This document shows positions 43,901-56,179 of a DNA stretch of 64,000 nt, piece by piece. The position numbers were made by a program, and so were the translations under genes. The notes under the pieces are model-generated. The model worked only from the letters and a program-made list of their open reading frames with translations. It did no database searches and was not told the origin of the DNA. Numbering within the stretch: the stretch's first letter is position 1; every line of letters starts with the position of its first letter. The stretch lies in assembly GCF_019320115.1 (NCBI RefSeq), contig NC_089597.1:120469656-120533655 (forward strand), in the 5' to 3' direction. Origin of the DNA: Miscanthus floridulus (lineage: Eukaryota > Streptophyta > Magnoliopsida > Poales > Poaceae).

Positions 43901-45340
43901 AGGCGCTCCCAGCGGTACTAGCCACGGCGGTCGGTGCTCGGACCGGTGGTCGGGTGCTCAGACTGGTGGTCGGGTGCTTGGACCGGTGGTCGAGTGCTCA
44001 GACTGGTGGTCGGGTGCTCAGACCAGTGGTCGAGTGCTCGGACTGGTGGTCGGGTGCTCGGACCAGTGGTCGGGTACTCTGGTGGTGGCTACGTCATGGT
44101 GGCGGCGTTGCGAGTGCGACATGCGTGCTCGGCTACGACGTCCGGGGAACCTAGAGAGGCCTACAGCGTCCAAGGGCTCGGGGATGGTCACGGTCAACGT
44201 GAGTGTGCTGTGCTAGTGTGCCTAGAGGCCGGGGATGGCCTTGTCCTACATGCTCACGGTATGGAGCGCCATGGCCGGAGTAGCAAGGTCCAGTGGCGAG
44301 CAGGGAATGAACCAGGGCTCATCGTAGGTGTTGTGGAAGAAAGGATGGCGGTGCAGTGTCGAGTTGCGGCCATGTAGCTCCGGTAGCAGTGTCGTGCGGT
44401 GCCGATCCGTGATCGTGATGACGACGACGGCGTCGCCCTCGGCTCCGGCGACTTCGGCAACGTGCGGGGGCTCCGATTCCCCCCTCACAATCTCCTTCTC
44501 GGCCCTCTACTCTCGATGTGGTGTGGCTGCTGGGCCACCAAGTGGCGGCTAAGGCTGAGGGGGAAGCTAGGGCACCGGGCGTGAGCAGCGTGCGGGCTAG
44601 CTTTATAGCCGAGTGCCATGCCTCCCAGGGCGGATGGCATCGTGTGGTGGAGGCGGATGCATCACATCAGACGGTGGTGCGGGGTTGCGTGGGCGTAGCG
44701 CAAGGGGACAGGGTCATGCCCCGAGCATGACCCCCTGGCCCGCCCCTGCCACAGCTGTCGAGCGCCGGTCACGTAGGCAGTTGAGGTGTGGGTGAGGAAG
44801 ACGACACTGTAGACGGGAGTGCGGCTGACATGCGGGGTCCAGTGGCCAGTGGCTACGAGCGAGGCAGATGGGTGCGCAGGCGATGCGCTGGGCCAGCTCG
44901 TGGGCCACGTACGTGCGTGCACCGGTGCAAGGTGGACACGGTTGGGCTAGCTGGGCCACGAAGCCGAGCAGCCTGGGCTGCGAGGCCTTTTTCCTCATTT
45001 CCTTTTTCTGTTTTTCATTTCATCTCTTTTGTTTGAATTCGAATTTGGTTCTAAAATTTGAATTCCAATTTGGTGCACCTAATTTATTGGAGTTGTTAAG
45101 CATATCATAACTCAAATGGAAATCCAAATCACATTCAATGTATGCAATACTTATTTGTTAGAATTTAAATAAACGCAATTAACTAATGACATGCCATGCT
45201 TATGTGTTAACTTGGGTTGGAGTTAGACCTAATGCATTTCTTAGGTTGGGTTACTATACATGACACTCATCATCACATGGAAGTTTTAAGAAAAATTTTG
45301 TAGTTGGTATTTTCAATGTGTGGATTTTTGGGTTGTTACA
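40906..45340 (-). repeat. 3' LTR of the Tekay-like element
   Basis: The half near 41000-42700 is AT-balanced. The half near 42750-45000 is GC-rich and encodes no supported protein. Compared with the 5' LTR it lacks a 35-bp stretch (near 41771), keeps an 11-bp duplication near 42820, and has one extra minisatellite unit. Confidence 0.95.
43934..44073. repeat. 20-bp minisatellite in 3' LTR, 7 units
   Basis: Units such as GTGCTCGGACTGGTGGTCGG start at 43934, 43954, 43974, 43994, 44014, 44034 and 44054, followed by a degenerate GTACTCTGG unit. Alternating G/A and C/T variants suggest a 40-bp higher-order unit. Confidence 0.93.
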
Positions 45341-45358
45341 GTCCTACTCCCTTAACAG
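45341..45358 (-). other. Polypurine tract of the Tekay-like element
   Basis: Minus-strand TTAAGGGAGTAGGAC lies directly against the 3' LTR start (TGTAACAACCC). It is purine-rich and in the expected place for plus-strand priming. Confidence 0.68.
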
Positions 45359-45374
45359 AATCTCGTCCCCGAGA

Positions 45375-48300
45375 TTAAAGCGTAACGTACTCTTCGAAGA
45401 GGTAGGGATATCGTAGCCGGAGGTCAGACTCTTTTTCCCATGTTGCTTCTCTCTCAGTATGATTACTCCATTGAACCTTGCACATAGGAATAGTCTTGCT
45501 ATGGGTCTCTTTGGTATCTCTGCCCAGAATTCCGATAGGATGTTCCTTATACTCAAGTGTATCTTGAATGTCAAGTGTACCAGTTGGGACTACTTCATCG
45601 GGTACTCTTAAACATTTGCGTAGCTGGGATACATGAAATATGGGATGTACACCTGTCAATTCCTCAGGTAACTCAAGTTTGTAGGCGAGCTTTCCAATCC
45701 TCTTGCAAATCTTGTATGGGCCAACAAATCTTGGGGCAAGCTTTCCTTTCACATAGAATTTGACCGTTCCACGTAGCGGGGATACCTTGAGATAGACGAA
45801 GTCCCCCACATTGAACTCTAGTTCTCTTCTTCTTTTGTCAGCATAGCTCTTGTATCGACTTCGAGCAATTCTCAAATTCTCTCTTACCTGAGCAACTCCT
45901 TCTTCTGCATCTTGAATCTTAGCGGAGTCAAAGAATGATCTTTCTCCCAGTTGGGACCACATTAAAGGTGTCTTACAAGGTCTGCCATATAGAGCTTCAA
46001 ATGGCGACATCTTGATACTGGCTTGGTAGCTGTTGTTGTAAGAGAACTCTGCATAGGGTAGGCATTTCTCCCAATCAGAGCCGTAATTTAGTACACTAGC
46101 GCGAAGCATGTCTTCTAAGATCTGATTTACTCGTTCTATCTGTCCATCTGTCTGTGGGTGGTAAGCGGTACTAAAATCAAGTTTGGTTCCAATAGACTTG
46201 TGCAGAGCTTCCCAGAATCGGGACACAAATTGAGGACCACGATCAGATACAATACTAGAGGGAGCTCCATGTAGTCTGAGAATATGCTCAACATATAGAT
46301 CCGCTAATTTCTCGGCGTTGGTCTTGGTCTTTACTGGTACAAAGTGAGCAATCTTGGTCAAGCGATCAACAATCACCCAGATGGAATCATTGCCTTTCTA
46401 TGAACGAGGCAATCCAACTATGAAATCCATGGATATGTTCTCCCATTTCCACTCGGGAACGTCAAGAGGCTTTAGCAATCCTGCAGGCCTTTGATGTTTA
46501 GCCTTGACTCTGTTGCAGGTGTCACAACATGCCACATGTCCTGCAATGTCTGTCTTCATGCCTTTCCACCAGAAGTGTTTCTTCAGGTCTTGGTACATCC
46601 TTGACCCTCCAGGGTGAATATAGTATTTGGAATCATGAGCTTCCAACAGAATTTCCCCTCGTAGTACTGGGTCAGATGGAACACAGATTCTATTCTTGAA
46701 CCAGATAGTTCCTTGTTCATCTTCCTGGTGGTTGGTCTTGTAGCCTAGTTTCATCAGACCACGGAGATACTTAATCTCTTCACAACTTTTCTGAGCTTGA
46801 CGGATGCGATCTGTGAGATCATATTGTATGCGGAGCTCATTCAACAAGTCATGCGGTAGTATCTCAAGTTGGAAATCATCAATCTCTTCTTTGATCTCAG
46901 GTGGTACGGATTCAGTGATCAAGGCGTGACAGTAACTCTTGCGACTAAGAGCATCTACGACTACATTAGCTTTTCCCGGATGATAGTGAATTTCCAGGTC
47001 GTAGTCCTTGATCAACTCAAGCCATCGGCATTGCCTCATATTCAAATCTTCTTGAGTGAAAAAGTACTTCAAGCTCTTGTGATCGGTGTAGATGTCACAC
47101 TTGTTGCCTATCAAGTAGTGTCTCCAGATCTTCAAGGCATGCACCACTGCTGCTAACTCAAGATCATGAGTGGGGTATTGGTTCTCATGTTCTTTCAACT
47201 GTCGAGAAGCATAAGCTATTACTTTTCCATCTTGCATCAATACACAGCCAAGTCCTTGACGGGATGCATCACAATAGACCACAAAATCCTTACTGATGTC
47301 AGGCAATGCTAGCACAGGAGTTGTGGTAAGCTTCTGTTTCAATTCCTGGAAGCTTTGTTCGCACTTGGGCGCTCATTCAAACTCCTTGGTCTTCTTCAGA
47401 AGATTGGTCATTGGACGGGCTATCTTGGAGAAGTTTTCGATGAATCGACGATAATATCTAGCCAATCCCAAGAAACTTCTGACTTCTGTCATATTGCGGG
47501 GTTGATCCCATTCTTTCACAGCCTCAATCTTGGCTAGATCAACTGCGACACCCTCAGCTGATAGTACGTCGCCTAAGAAGGCAACTTCCTATAGCCAAAA
47601 CTCATATTTACTGAACTTTGCATATAGCTGATGTTGGGCTAGTTTCTCAAGCACCGTTCTCAGATGATGTTCATGTTCTTCAACGGTGGATGAATAGACA
47701 AGGATGTCATCAATGAATACCACCATGAACTTATCTAGTTCTTCCATGAAAACCTTATTCATCATGTTCATGAAGTATGCGGGAGCATTCATGAGTCCAA
47801 AGGACACCACGGTGAACTCAAACTGACCATACCTGGTCACAAAAGCTGTCTTTGGAATGTCACTCTCTCGAATCTTCATCTGATGATAGCCGGATCTGAG
47901 GTTAATCTTGGAGAAATACTTGTTTCCTCGAAGCTGATCAAGCAGATCATCAATCCTTGGCAAGGGGTACTTATTCTTGATGGTGACTGCGTTCAAGTTC
48001 TGGTAATCAATGCACATTCTCATCGAGCCGTCCTTCTTCTTAACGAACAGAACAGGGGATCCCCAGGGTGAAGCACTAGGTCTGATATACCCCTTCGAGA
48101 TGAGCTCATCAAGCTGTTTCTTGAGCTCGGCCAGTTCATCAACTAACATGCGATAGGGTCTCTTGGCAATGGGTTCTGTTCCCGGCAACAGATCAATGAT
48201 GAACTCTATATCACGGTCTAGTGGCATACCCGGTAATTCTTCAGGGAATACATCAGGATAGTCTCTGACCACAGGCACATCATGAACTGTCTCCTTCTCT

Positions 48301-50015
48301 TTCTGTGATTCTGAACTCGCTTTAAGGGCACACAAGATTGAGGTGGACTTCCCAAACTGGGGTTCACATCTAATGATTTGGCCTGATGGGTGGGTCACTT
48401 GGACATATCTAGGTGAACATGATATGATACCTTGGTGAATGGTTAACCAATCCATACCTAAGATGACATTAAGATTGGTGGAAGGTAATAGGGTTAGATC
48501 GGCTTTAAAGATAAGACCCTCAATGGTAAGACTCACTCCCTTACAGATATGGGTGCATTTTAGGTCTCCTAAAGGTGAGCTAGTGATGATAGGATCTTCA
48601 TGTGGGGTTACAGATAGGTCATGATCTCGTGCGAACTTGGATGATATGTAAGAACAAGTTGCTCCAGAGTCAAATAGTTCTGATGTAGTATTGCCATTAA
48701 CTAAGAACATACCATACACGACGTTAGGGGCAGCTTGTGCTTCTTCGGCGTCCAGATGGTTGAGACATCCATGAGTAGCTGATCCCTTGAACTAAGACTT
48801 CTGTGCAGCTGAGTTCTGAGGGCACTCAGCGGCTTTGTGACCTAGTTGGCCACAAGCAAAGCAAGTGAAAGGTGTACCACCTGTAGGGGTTGACGCGGGT
48901 GCCTTCCAGTTTCCAATGCTTGGTGCGGAGCGGTTCTGTGCTGGGCGTTCATTTACTGTGCGGGGACGGTTGAAACGGTCCTGACTGTTGCGGTCCTAAG
49001 CATAACGGTCTCGGGTGTAATGATCCTGAGTAGGGTGGGAGTATTTGGCGGTGTAGCCTCCACTTCCCCTACTCGATCTAGGGTTGTCATCCCTATTATG
49101 GCAAGAGCGTTCCCTGGATGGTGCATCTCTGTAGAACCTCTTGCGATCACAACCACGGAGAGACTCCTCAGGCTTGTGTTTCCTATCCCTATACTCTTCT
49201 CCAGCTTCAGCACGGTCCTTCTCAATCTAGATGCAGTGATCCACCAGAGCACGCAATGTGTTGCTCTCAATACCGCCAAACTTCAGCTTGATGTGCGGGT
49301 TAAGTCCCTTGCGGTAATAGTACAACTTCTCCTTCTTAGAGTTCACAACATAAAAAGGTGCATAGCGTAGAAGGTTGGTGAAACGAGTAGTGTACTCAGT
49401 CACCCTGTCCTTTCCCATCTTGATGTTGCGGAACTCCTCGGCTTTGGCCTCCATGATACCCTTGGGAATGTGATACTCAGTGAATGCTTCAGCGAACTCA
49501 TCCCACGAGATGTGGGTAGGGTCCTCATGGGAGTCACTAAAACTGTCCCACCAGGCGCGTGCTGCACCTGTGAGCTGGTGTGTGGTAGCTCCAACACACT
49601 CTTCATCAGTGAAAGTAGTGAGGTCAAGCTTCTTCTCCATTTCCTTGAGCCAGTCATGGGCTACAAGCGGGTCAGGGTTGGTGCCATCATAGGTAGGTGG
49701 CCTTAGCTTCAGAAATCCTTCTAGCTTCCTTTGGAAGTCATACTGCTGACCTCCTTGGTGATGGTTTTCTCCTTCAATAAGAGCTACAAGAAGTTGGGTC
49801 TGTTGTGCCATCACTTCTGCCAGGTTCAGTGGTGGTGGTGGTGGAATGTTCTCCTCAGGCGGTGGAGTATTCTCCAGGTGGAAAGGTATCCCTCCACGTC
49901 CACGACCACGGCCATGACCACGGTTGTTGCCACCACGTCCCCCATTGGGTTCAACTGGTTCAGGGGTGGGAGCACGTCCTCGATTCATTAGGCGATTAGA
50001 ACGGCGGTTCGGCAT
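45375..50015 (-). pseudogene. gag-pol polyprotein of the Tekay-like element
   Basis: One continuous frame of 1,546 codons with no frameshift and six in-frame stops (49227, near 49000, near 48793, 47589, near 47370, 46398). Start chosen at ATG 50015 (MPNRRSNRLMNRG) because the codon at 50024 is GTG. Domains: gag (GAARAWWDSF, residues ~95-255), CCHC zinc knuckle CFACGQLGHKAAEC (~380), protease [12 protein letters not shown] (~440), reverse transcriptase ([30 protein letters not shown]; ~635-800), RNase H ([20 protein letters not shown]; ~890-1020), integrase zinc segment ([14 protein letters not shown]; ~1160), core (DRLTKIAHFVPV, DRGPQF, HPQTDGQIERVNQ; ~1213-1340), GPYKI module, and a C-terminal chromodomain (KVQWSNHTEREATWEKESDL; ~1490-1540). 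The single gag-pol frame is usual for chromoviruses. Chromodomains direct integration to heterochromatin (family knowledge). Confidence 0.94.
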
Positions 50016-50334
50016 CTGCAACACGGATCATAAATAGTTCAGTGCTTCATAAGTGCTTCTAATTCCATATGATTACATGATTTTGATGATTTAAAGAAAA
50101 CATTTATGCTATCCAACACTCATTACAAAGAAGCAATAAGATTCGTAAAGATGCAATAAGATCCGAACATTCATTATATGGTTTTTATTACATAGCATCA
50201 TCTCCAGTAGCTACACTTGAAGATGTGCGAGAATCGTTCTACGCATAGTGTCTCATAATACATCTCATAAGGGGTACATCATGGGGTACAACTTACGGAA
50301 GCTACTGACATGACTCATGACCATGCAGGGTCAT

Positions 50335-51558
50335 CTACTCTAACTCGTACACTGCAGCTGGGATACGATTGTTCTCGATCTCGATCTCCTCGTCAGACTT
50401 GTGAAGTCAGGACACGTACTTCAAGGCCTCAGCGAGCTCCATAGTAGGCTTGGCTCTAGGTAGGGTAGGGTAGGCGTCTAGGTTGAGGTGAGTCGGGGCT
50501 AACTCAAACTCCTCTATCCTAGGCTTCGTCTTGCTACGAACCTCCTTGGGTAGCTGATCCCACATACCCTTCATCTCCCTGAGGCGCTTCCTGTCAGACT
50601 TCTACCAAGCCTGCCATGTTCTCTCACACTTGTCCTGTAGGTACTTGGTCTGCCTGAGTGCCTCGATCAGGTGACCCTGGTTGCGAACGGCCTTCTTCCT
50701 AAACTCCTCTAGCTCCTGAGTTAGGGTCTTGTTCCGAGATTGGATCTTTAGCATATCAATCCCCTTGGATCTCTCTCTGTCTCCTCTACGGTTGAACTCG
50801 GCCTTCTTGTCATCCAACTCACTCTATAACTCCAAGACCTTGCTGTTGAGGTAGCAGTTCCTATTGCCCAGGTCGGCTGCTTTGTCCTGTAAGTCAGCGA
50901 CCTTGGCTTTGTGGTCCTCCTCATGACAGTTGAGCTCATCCTACAGCTTGGCAACTGTCTCCAGTAGACTAGCTCGCTCCTGTGCTCCCTGTGAGTCTCG
51001 CTCCTAGTACTCCCACTGGAGGGCCTAATCCTAACGTCTCCTCTACTCCAACTAGGTCACGTACCTGTCCTGCTCCAGTAGGTGAATAGCTGAGACACAA
51101 AGGCATCTATCCTCCTCGACAAGGATAACTTTGCCTGCTGCGAAACTCTACTCACTAGGGGTAAGGCTAAGGTCGAGGGCCTAGGGAAGTAGATGGAACT
51201 CTATTGTCTTCAGGTGCTCGTAGTGGTCCCTCATCACCCTGCGAAGTGCCTTGTGTGAGATAGCTCGCAATCCCTCCTCAACTGTGTCCTCTATAGTCAA
51301 CTCGGTGAAAGCTGGGACAGATGGTAAGGTAGTGCTAGCTAGGAACTCCACTGAGGTGACAATCGGTCCTTTGATTCCTCCTTCCTTGGCTGGCTTCCTG
51401 GTGCAGGTGACCTTGACAAGCTCGTCGGGGACACCTAACGTGACGAGAACTCAGCAGAGGGTCAGTGCAAAACCCCCAAGCTCACGTAGGTCAAAGGTAA
51501 GCTTGGCGTGGTCCAGAGGTAGCGGTCCTTGTGGCGGCCAGTCGATGTTCATTGCCAT
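50335..51558 (-). pseudogene. Extra ORF upstream of gag in the Tekay-like element
   Basis: A frame of 407 codons lies between the PBS and gag, in sense orientation. It starts MAMNIDWPPQGPLPLDHAKL at 51558 and ends NRIPAAVYELE at 50335. It has 12 in-frame stops (10 TAG, 2 TGA) and no frameshift. The N-terminal third is globular-looking (FDLRELGGFALTL, LVTLGVPDELVKVTC, SHKALRRVMRDHYEHLKTIE). The middle (about residues 190-310) is heptad-rich, Glu/Lys/Gln/Leu-rich and strongly coiled-coil-like (ADLQDKAADLGNRNCYLNSK; ELEEFRKKAVRNQGHLIEAL). The tail is acidic (SDEEIEIENN). No known domain is recognised. The preserved frame over 1.2 kb, codon-like composition and clean start and stop argue for a former protein. 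It could be a captured host gene or an element-specific accessory protein. Confidence 0.72.
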
Positions 51559-51705
51559 CTGCATGTTTCAAGGGGACAGGTGTTAGCAGGTCCATAATAG
51601 ATAAGCCTTGCATAAAAGTAAATGCAGGGTCAGTATATAACCGAAAGAAGGGTTGTTCACGTCCTATTCTATCGTCCATTTCTAAGGGTTTCGTCCTATG
51701 GTCAA

Positions 51706-51722
51706 GTATGGCTCTGATACCA
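51706..51722 (-). other. Primer binding site, tRNA-Met type
   Basis: The minus strand reads TGGTATCAGAGCCATAC two bases inside the 5' LTR. The first 12 bases match the complement of the methionine tRNA 3' end commonly used by plant LTR elements. Confidence 0.85.
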
Positions 51723-51724
51723 AC

Positions 51725-54700
51725 TGAAACGACCCCAATTTCCATGAAGGGAAATCCACAATGTCGAAGTGTAGTACGATCGTTGTAGATCATATTACCC
51801 AAATTCCAGTCGAATATCACATCCATACAACGGTAATATCAGAGTACAAATAGTGCGGAATTACATAATTTATTACATCGCCGCATTGGCGGGATCAAAA
51901 GTAGCATTCATTCAGAACAACTTGAAGATAAGATCGCCAAACTCGAGCGTAGGCACGAACCCCTCATCCATCAAACTCCTCGGAGCTATACTCCTTAGCA
52001 GAACCTATGTGCCAAAATTTATCAGTACGATTTGTACTGACCACTCCCAACCCTATGAGCATTGCTTTGTGGAAATTGGATGCAAGATGGGTATAAGCAA
52101 AATGAACCTATAAGGCTGGGGTTTCCTATGCATTTAGCATATCAGTAAACAATAATATTTTGTCAAGTTTTAACACCATTCCCACACACATTCCACTCCA
52201 TTCCCTTTTCTGATCTAGGTTTCGATCCTGGGATTGACATACCACCATCTCCATACCATCACCATACCATACCATCGCTCAGTCGATAGGCCAACTCCCT
52301 CTCAGCACTGTCTCAAGGCCCATAGCCCCTGGCTACGATCGACACTCTCTCACGGGGGAAGAAGAGGACTCAACTCACTATCTAGTTTAAGCGAAACCTA
52401 GGAAAGGTCCATAGCCGACAAGTCAGCACATGTATCGATCGATCAACCATACACTCTGCAGAGGTTTTACATAACCACAAGATCCGCCTTCCTTGCTGAC
52501 CGTCGTCAACTAGGCTGATTCCGGCCGCTTGCTAGCCTAGGATAATGCCACTCTACCATTCAGCCCTGGTTCACCCCAAGTCAAGTCTGGGGTGGCTGAA
52601 ACTGTGAGTCATGAGCCGGGTCCACAAGGTCTCCATGAAGTCTCGGAAGGGTGTGGGGGGAATCCTCCGTGCCCCATACCTCCTTACACTGTCCGCTATC
52701 AATCTAGCAGTAGTAGCAATATCCTACCAAGTAGTCTAGCCATCCCACACCATATAGGGCGAGTGGTACGTAAGGCTTCCTGGTGAATCTGAGTACTAGT
52801 AAGTCCTTAGGGATGACCAAGCCAGAATGTCTCCATCGGAGTTTCCATTTACCGTGCCACCACAACACCTCCATCCCGGGCTCCACCCGTCACAGGTTCA
52901 CACCTAGGTCCACCTCATATACCATCTACCCACCACAGGTATCCATTTCTAGGGGTGCCTAGGTAGCATCCCTTAGCAAGACTTGCCCCAGGCTCGTCGT
53001 ATACTCCAACTTGGTCGACACAACCCTCACCCTCCACACACCCAAGTCACACACACAGCACTCTCCCCATAGTCCAGGTAACACCAGTTTCCACCACGCA
53101 CGTAGTATAAGCGTAGTATAAGTAATGAAATATATAGCAGTATGCGTGTGTCTATCCTATTAGCAGGGTATGCAAGGGTACGGTTGCGTCAAGGTAAAGG
53201 CTTCCAAGCAAGCATACTACCATGCAAGTCCTAGCATAGTATAATTGTAGCAGTAAAGTAAAGCGATAGCAGTTCTATATTAGCCATGCGTAATAGGTGC
53301 TATGAGATTGGGTGGGATGTGGCACCTTCAGTGTAGTCGTCTCTGTTCTCCTCACGGTACTCACGGTCCTCGTCCGTCAGGTTCTCCTCCGAGTCTGCAT
53401 CGTTTGCATTATAGTCGCGTTAGCGACGTCTATAGAATAGCACAAAGAAGCAATGAAAATTCAAAAGAGCCAAATGCACTCAAACATGGGTTCATTGCAT
53501 AGAGCTTGATTTTAGATGAATTTTGGTCCTGGTTTCGTATTTTTTCGAGGTCGTATGAGTTAGTTATGAATTTCCAAAGTTTAAATCTATTTCTGAAATT
53601 ACAAAAAGGCTGAATTAATCCTGGGCTGACACGTGTCCTGCTGTGGTTGGTCCACGTGGCTTGCTGTCGTCAGCATGGCGTTGTCATCATGGTTCCTAGC
53701 TGACAGGTGGGGCCCAGGGGCTCTTGGGTCGCAGACATGTGGGTCCCTCGTGACATCATCATGACGTCAGCATCTGGCGTGTGGGTCCAGCGTGTCTGTG
53801 CTACTGACATGTGGGGCTAGGTCAATGATCAATGTTGACCAGTCAACGCTCAATATGGGCCGGGTCCGAACTAGGCTGGTTGGGCTTCGGGTTAGGCCGG
53901 TCTGGGCCGGGCGGGGCTGAACACGTGGCACGCTGTGACGCTGCCATGTCACGGCCATGGGCTCTTATTGGGCTTCATCCATAGCACGGCTCACATCGTG
54001 TGGCTCATGGTGGACCAGCGCTCTTGGTCCATGGTCCTAAGGCAGGGTCCATGGTGGACCGAGCCCATCGTCATTTCTCCTCGGCTCGGCTCATGTGCAC
54101 TGGGTACAGGGCTGCGCTGCTCACCTTGCCCCTTTTCCCCTGTTTCTTCCATGGCGCGCTCCTACCGGCGATGTGCTCACCAGCGAGCTCCCGCAATAGC
54201 TTAGACCTCCAATTGAGGTGGGGAAAAGCCTCCCTGTGCCATGGCGACTGCAATGGTGGAGTCTAGGCGACGGATGGTGCATCCTAAGTCACTGGTCACG
54301 GCGAACAGCGGCTCGAGCACAACCTGTGTGCGGGAGAGGCGCGGGTGCAGTGGCATTGGCCGGCTCTATGGTGCGCATGGGAGTCACAATGCTCTAGCGG
54401 GCATGTTGGGTAGGTCAAGGGATCCTCCAAGGCCTCTGGTGGCTTTGGCCACGGCAGATGGCCTTTCGATCATGTCGGCGACGTCGGTGTGGTGGCTATG
54501 GCCTCAGAGGGCGTCATAGTGCGGCGTGTAGGCTCCTACGGATCTGTGTGGACGCGATGAGGGCGTCCAGAGCTTAGGGTAGGACTTCCGGTTTCTAGGT
54601 GGCCGATGGGGTCTTCCCGGCGGCCACGGCGACATGGTGTCGACGGCGAGGCGCGTGGGTCACTACGGGCTCCTGCGGGGTGGTCACGGCGTGCGCGTGA

Positions 54701-56179
54701 TTTACCTGTGGCTTCAGCGAACGGAACGGGCGAATCAAGGAGGCGCCAGGTGCTCCCGGTGGTACTGGACACGGCGGTCGATGCTCGGACTGGTGGTCGG
54801 GTGCTCAGACCGGTGGTCGAGTGCTCGGACTAGTGGTTGGGTGCTCGGACCGGTGGTCGAGTGCTCGGACTGGTGGTCGGGTGCTCAGACCAGTGGTTGG
54901 GTACTCTGGTGGTGGCTACGTCATGGCGGCAGCGTTGCGAGCGCGACATGCATGCTCGGCTACGACGTTCGGGGAACCTGGAGAGGCCTACAACGTCCAA
55001 GGGCTCGGGGATGGTCACGGTCAACGTGAGTGTGCTGTGCTGGTGTGCCTAGAGGCCGGGGATGGCCTTAGCCTACGTGCTCATGGTATGGAGCGCCATG
55101 GCCAGAGTAGCAAGGTCCAGTGGCAAGCAGGGAATGAACCAGGGCTCACCGTAGGTGTTATGGAAGAAAGGATGGCGGTGTAGTGTCGAGTTGCAGCCGT
55201 GTAGCTCCGGTAGCAGTGCCGTGCGGTGCCGATCCGCGATCGTGATGACGACGACGGTGTCGCCCTCGGCTCCGGCGACTTCGGCAGCGTGCGGGGGCTC
55301 CGATTTCCCCCTCACAATCTCCTTCTCGGCCCTCTACTCTCAATGTGGTGCGGCTGCTGGGCCACCAAGCAGTGGCGGAGGTTGAGGGGGAAGCTAGGGC
55401 GCCGGGCGTGAGCGGCGTGCGGGCTGGCTTTATAGCCGAGCGCCATGCCTCCCAGGGCGAATGGCATCGTGCGGTGGAGGCGGATGCATCGCATCAGATG
55501 GTGGTGCAGGGTTGTGTGGGCGCGGCGCAAGGGGATAGGGTCATGCCCCGGGCGTGACCCCCTGGCCCGCCCCTGCCACAGCTGTCGGGCGCCGGTCGCG
55601 TAGGCGGTTGAGGCGTGGGTGAGGAAGACGACACTGTAGACAGGAGTGCGGCTGACATGCGGGGTCCAGTGGCCAGTGGCTGCAAGCGAGGCAGATGGGT
55701 GCGCGGGCGATGCGCTGGGCCGCAAGCTGGGCCGGCTCGTGGGCCGCGTACATGCGTGCGCCGGTGCAAGGTGGACACGGTTGGGCTAGCTGGGCCACGA
55801 AGCCGAGCAGCCTGGGCTACGAGGCCTTTTTCCTCATTTCCTTTTTCTATTTTTCATTTCATCTCTTTTGTTTGAATTCGAATTTGGTTCTAAAATTTGA
55901 ATTCCAATTTGGTGCACCTAATTTATTGGAGTTGTTAAGCATATCATAACTCAAATGGAAATCCAAATCACATTCAATGTATGCAATACTTATTTGTTAG
56001 AATTTAAATAAACGCAATTAACTAATGACATGCCATGCTTATGTGTTAACTTGGGTTGGAGTTAGACCTAATGCATTTCTTAGGTTGGGTTACTATACAT
56101 GACACTCATCATCACATGGAAGTTTTAAGAAAAATTTTGTAGTTGGTATTTTCAGTGTGTGGATTTTTGGGTTGTTACA
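51725..56179 (-). repeat. 5' LTR of the Tekay-like element
   Basis: Full-length partner of 40906-45340. It carries a 35-bp stretch near 52593-52627 (GTGAGTCATGAGCCGGG core) absent from the other LTR and six instead of seven minisatellite units. It would contain the element promoter, but no TATA box was assigned with confidence. Confidence 0.95.
54781..54900. repeat. 20-bp minisatellite in 5' LTR, 6 units
   Basis: Units start at 54781, 54801, 54821, 54841, 54861 and 54881, the same family as 43934-44073 with one fewer unit. Confidence 0.93.

Larger units (their letters stand above)
40906..56179 (-). mobile_element. Tekay-like chromovirus (Ty3/gypsy) with ~4.4-kb LTRs
   Basis: Direct repeats of 4,435 bp (40906-45340) and 4,455 bp (51725-56179), each TGAAAC...TTACA on the plus strand, flank a 6.4-kb interior. 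A perfect 5-bp duplication CCAGG (40901-40905 and 56180-56184) marks the insertion into the CACTA 2 transposase. On the minus strand: PBS, an extra ORF, gag-pol in one frame, a chromodomain at the end of integrase, then the polypurine tract. The Tekay/Del clade is inferred from the chromodomain and very long LTRs. About nine differences in the first 145 LTR bases (by eye) suggest roughly 6 per cent LTR divergence there. Confidence 0.94.

Noticed and set aside
43934..44073. CRISPR-like regular 20-bp repeats
   Set aside because: The units are contiguous with no unique spacers, so this is a minisatellite in a plant LTR.
43040..45110. Several 70-170 codon frames in the GC-rich half of the 3' LTR, and their equivalents at 53900-55950
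   Set aside because: They overlap in many frames, are not conserved as frames between the two LTRs, and include translations of the 20-bp minisatellite.
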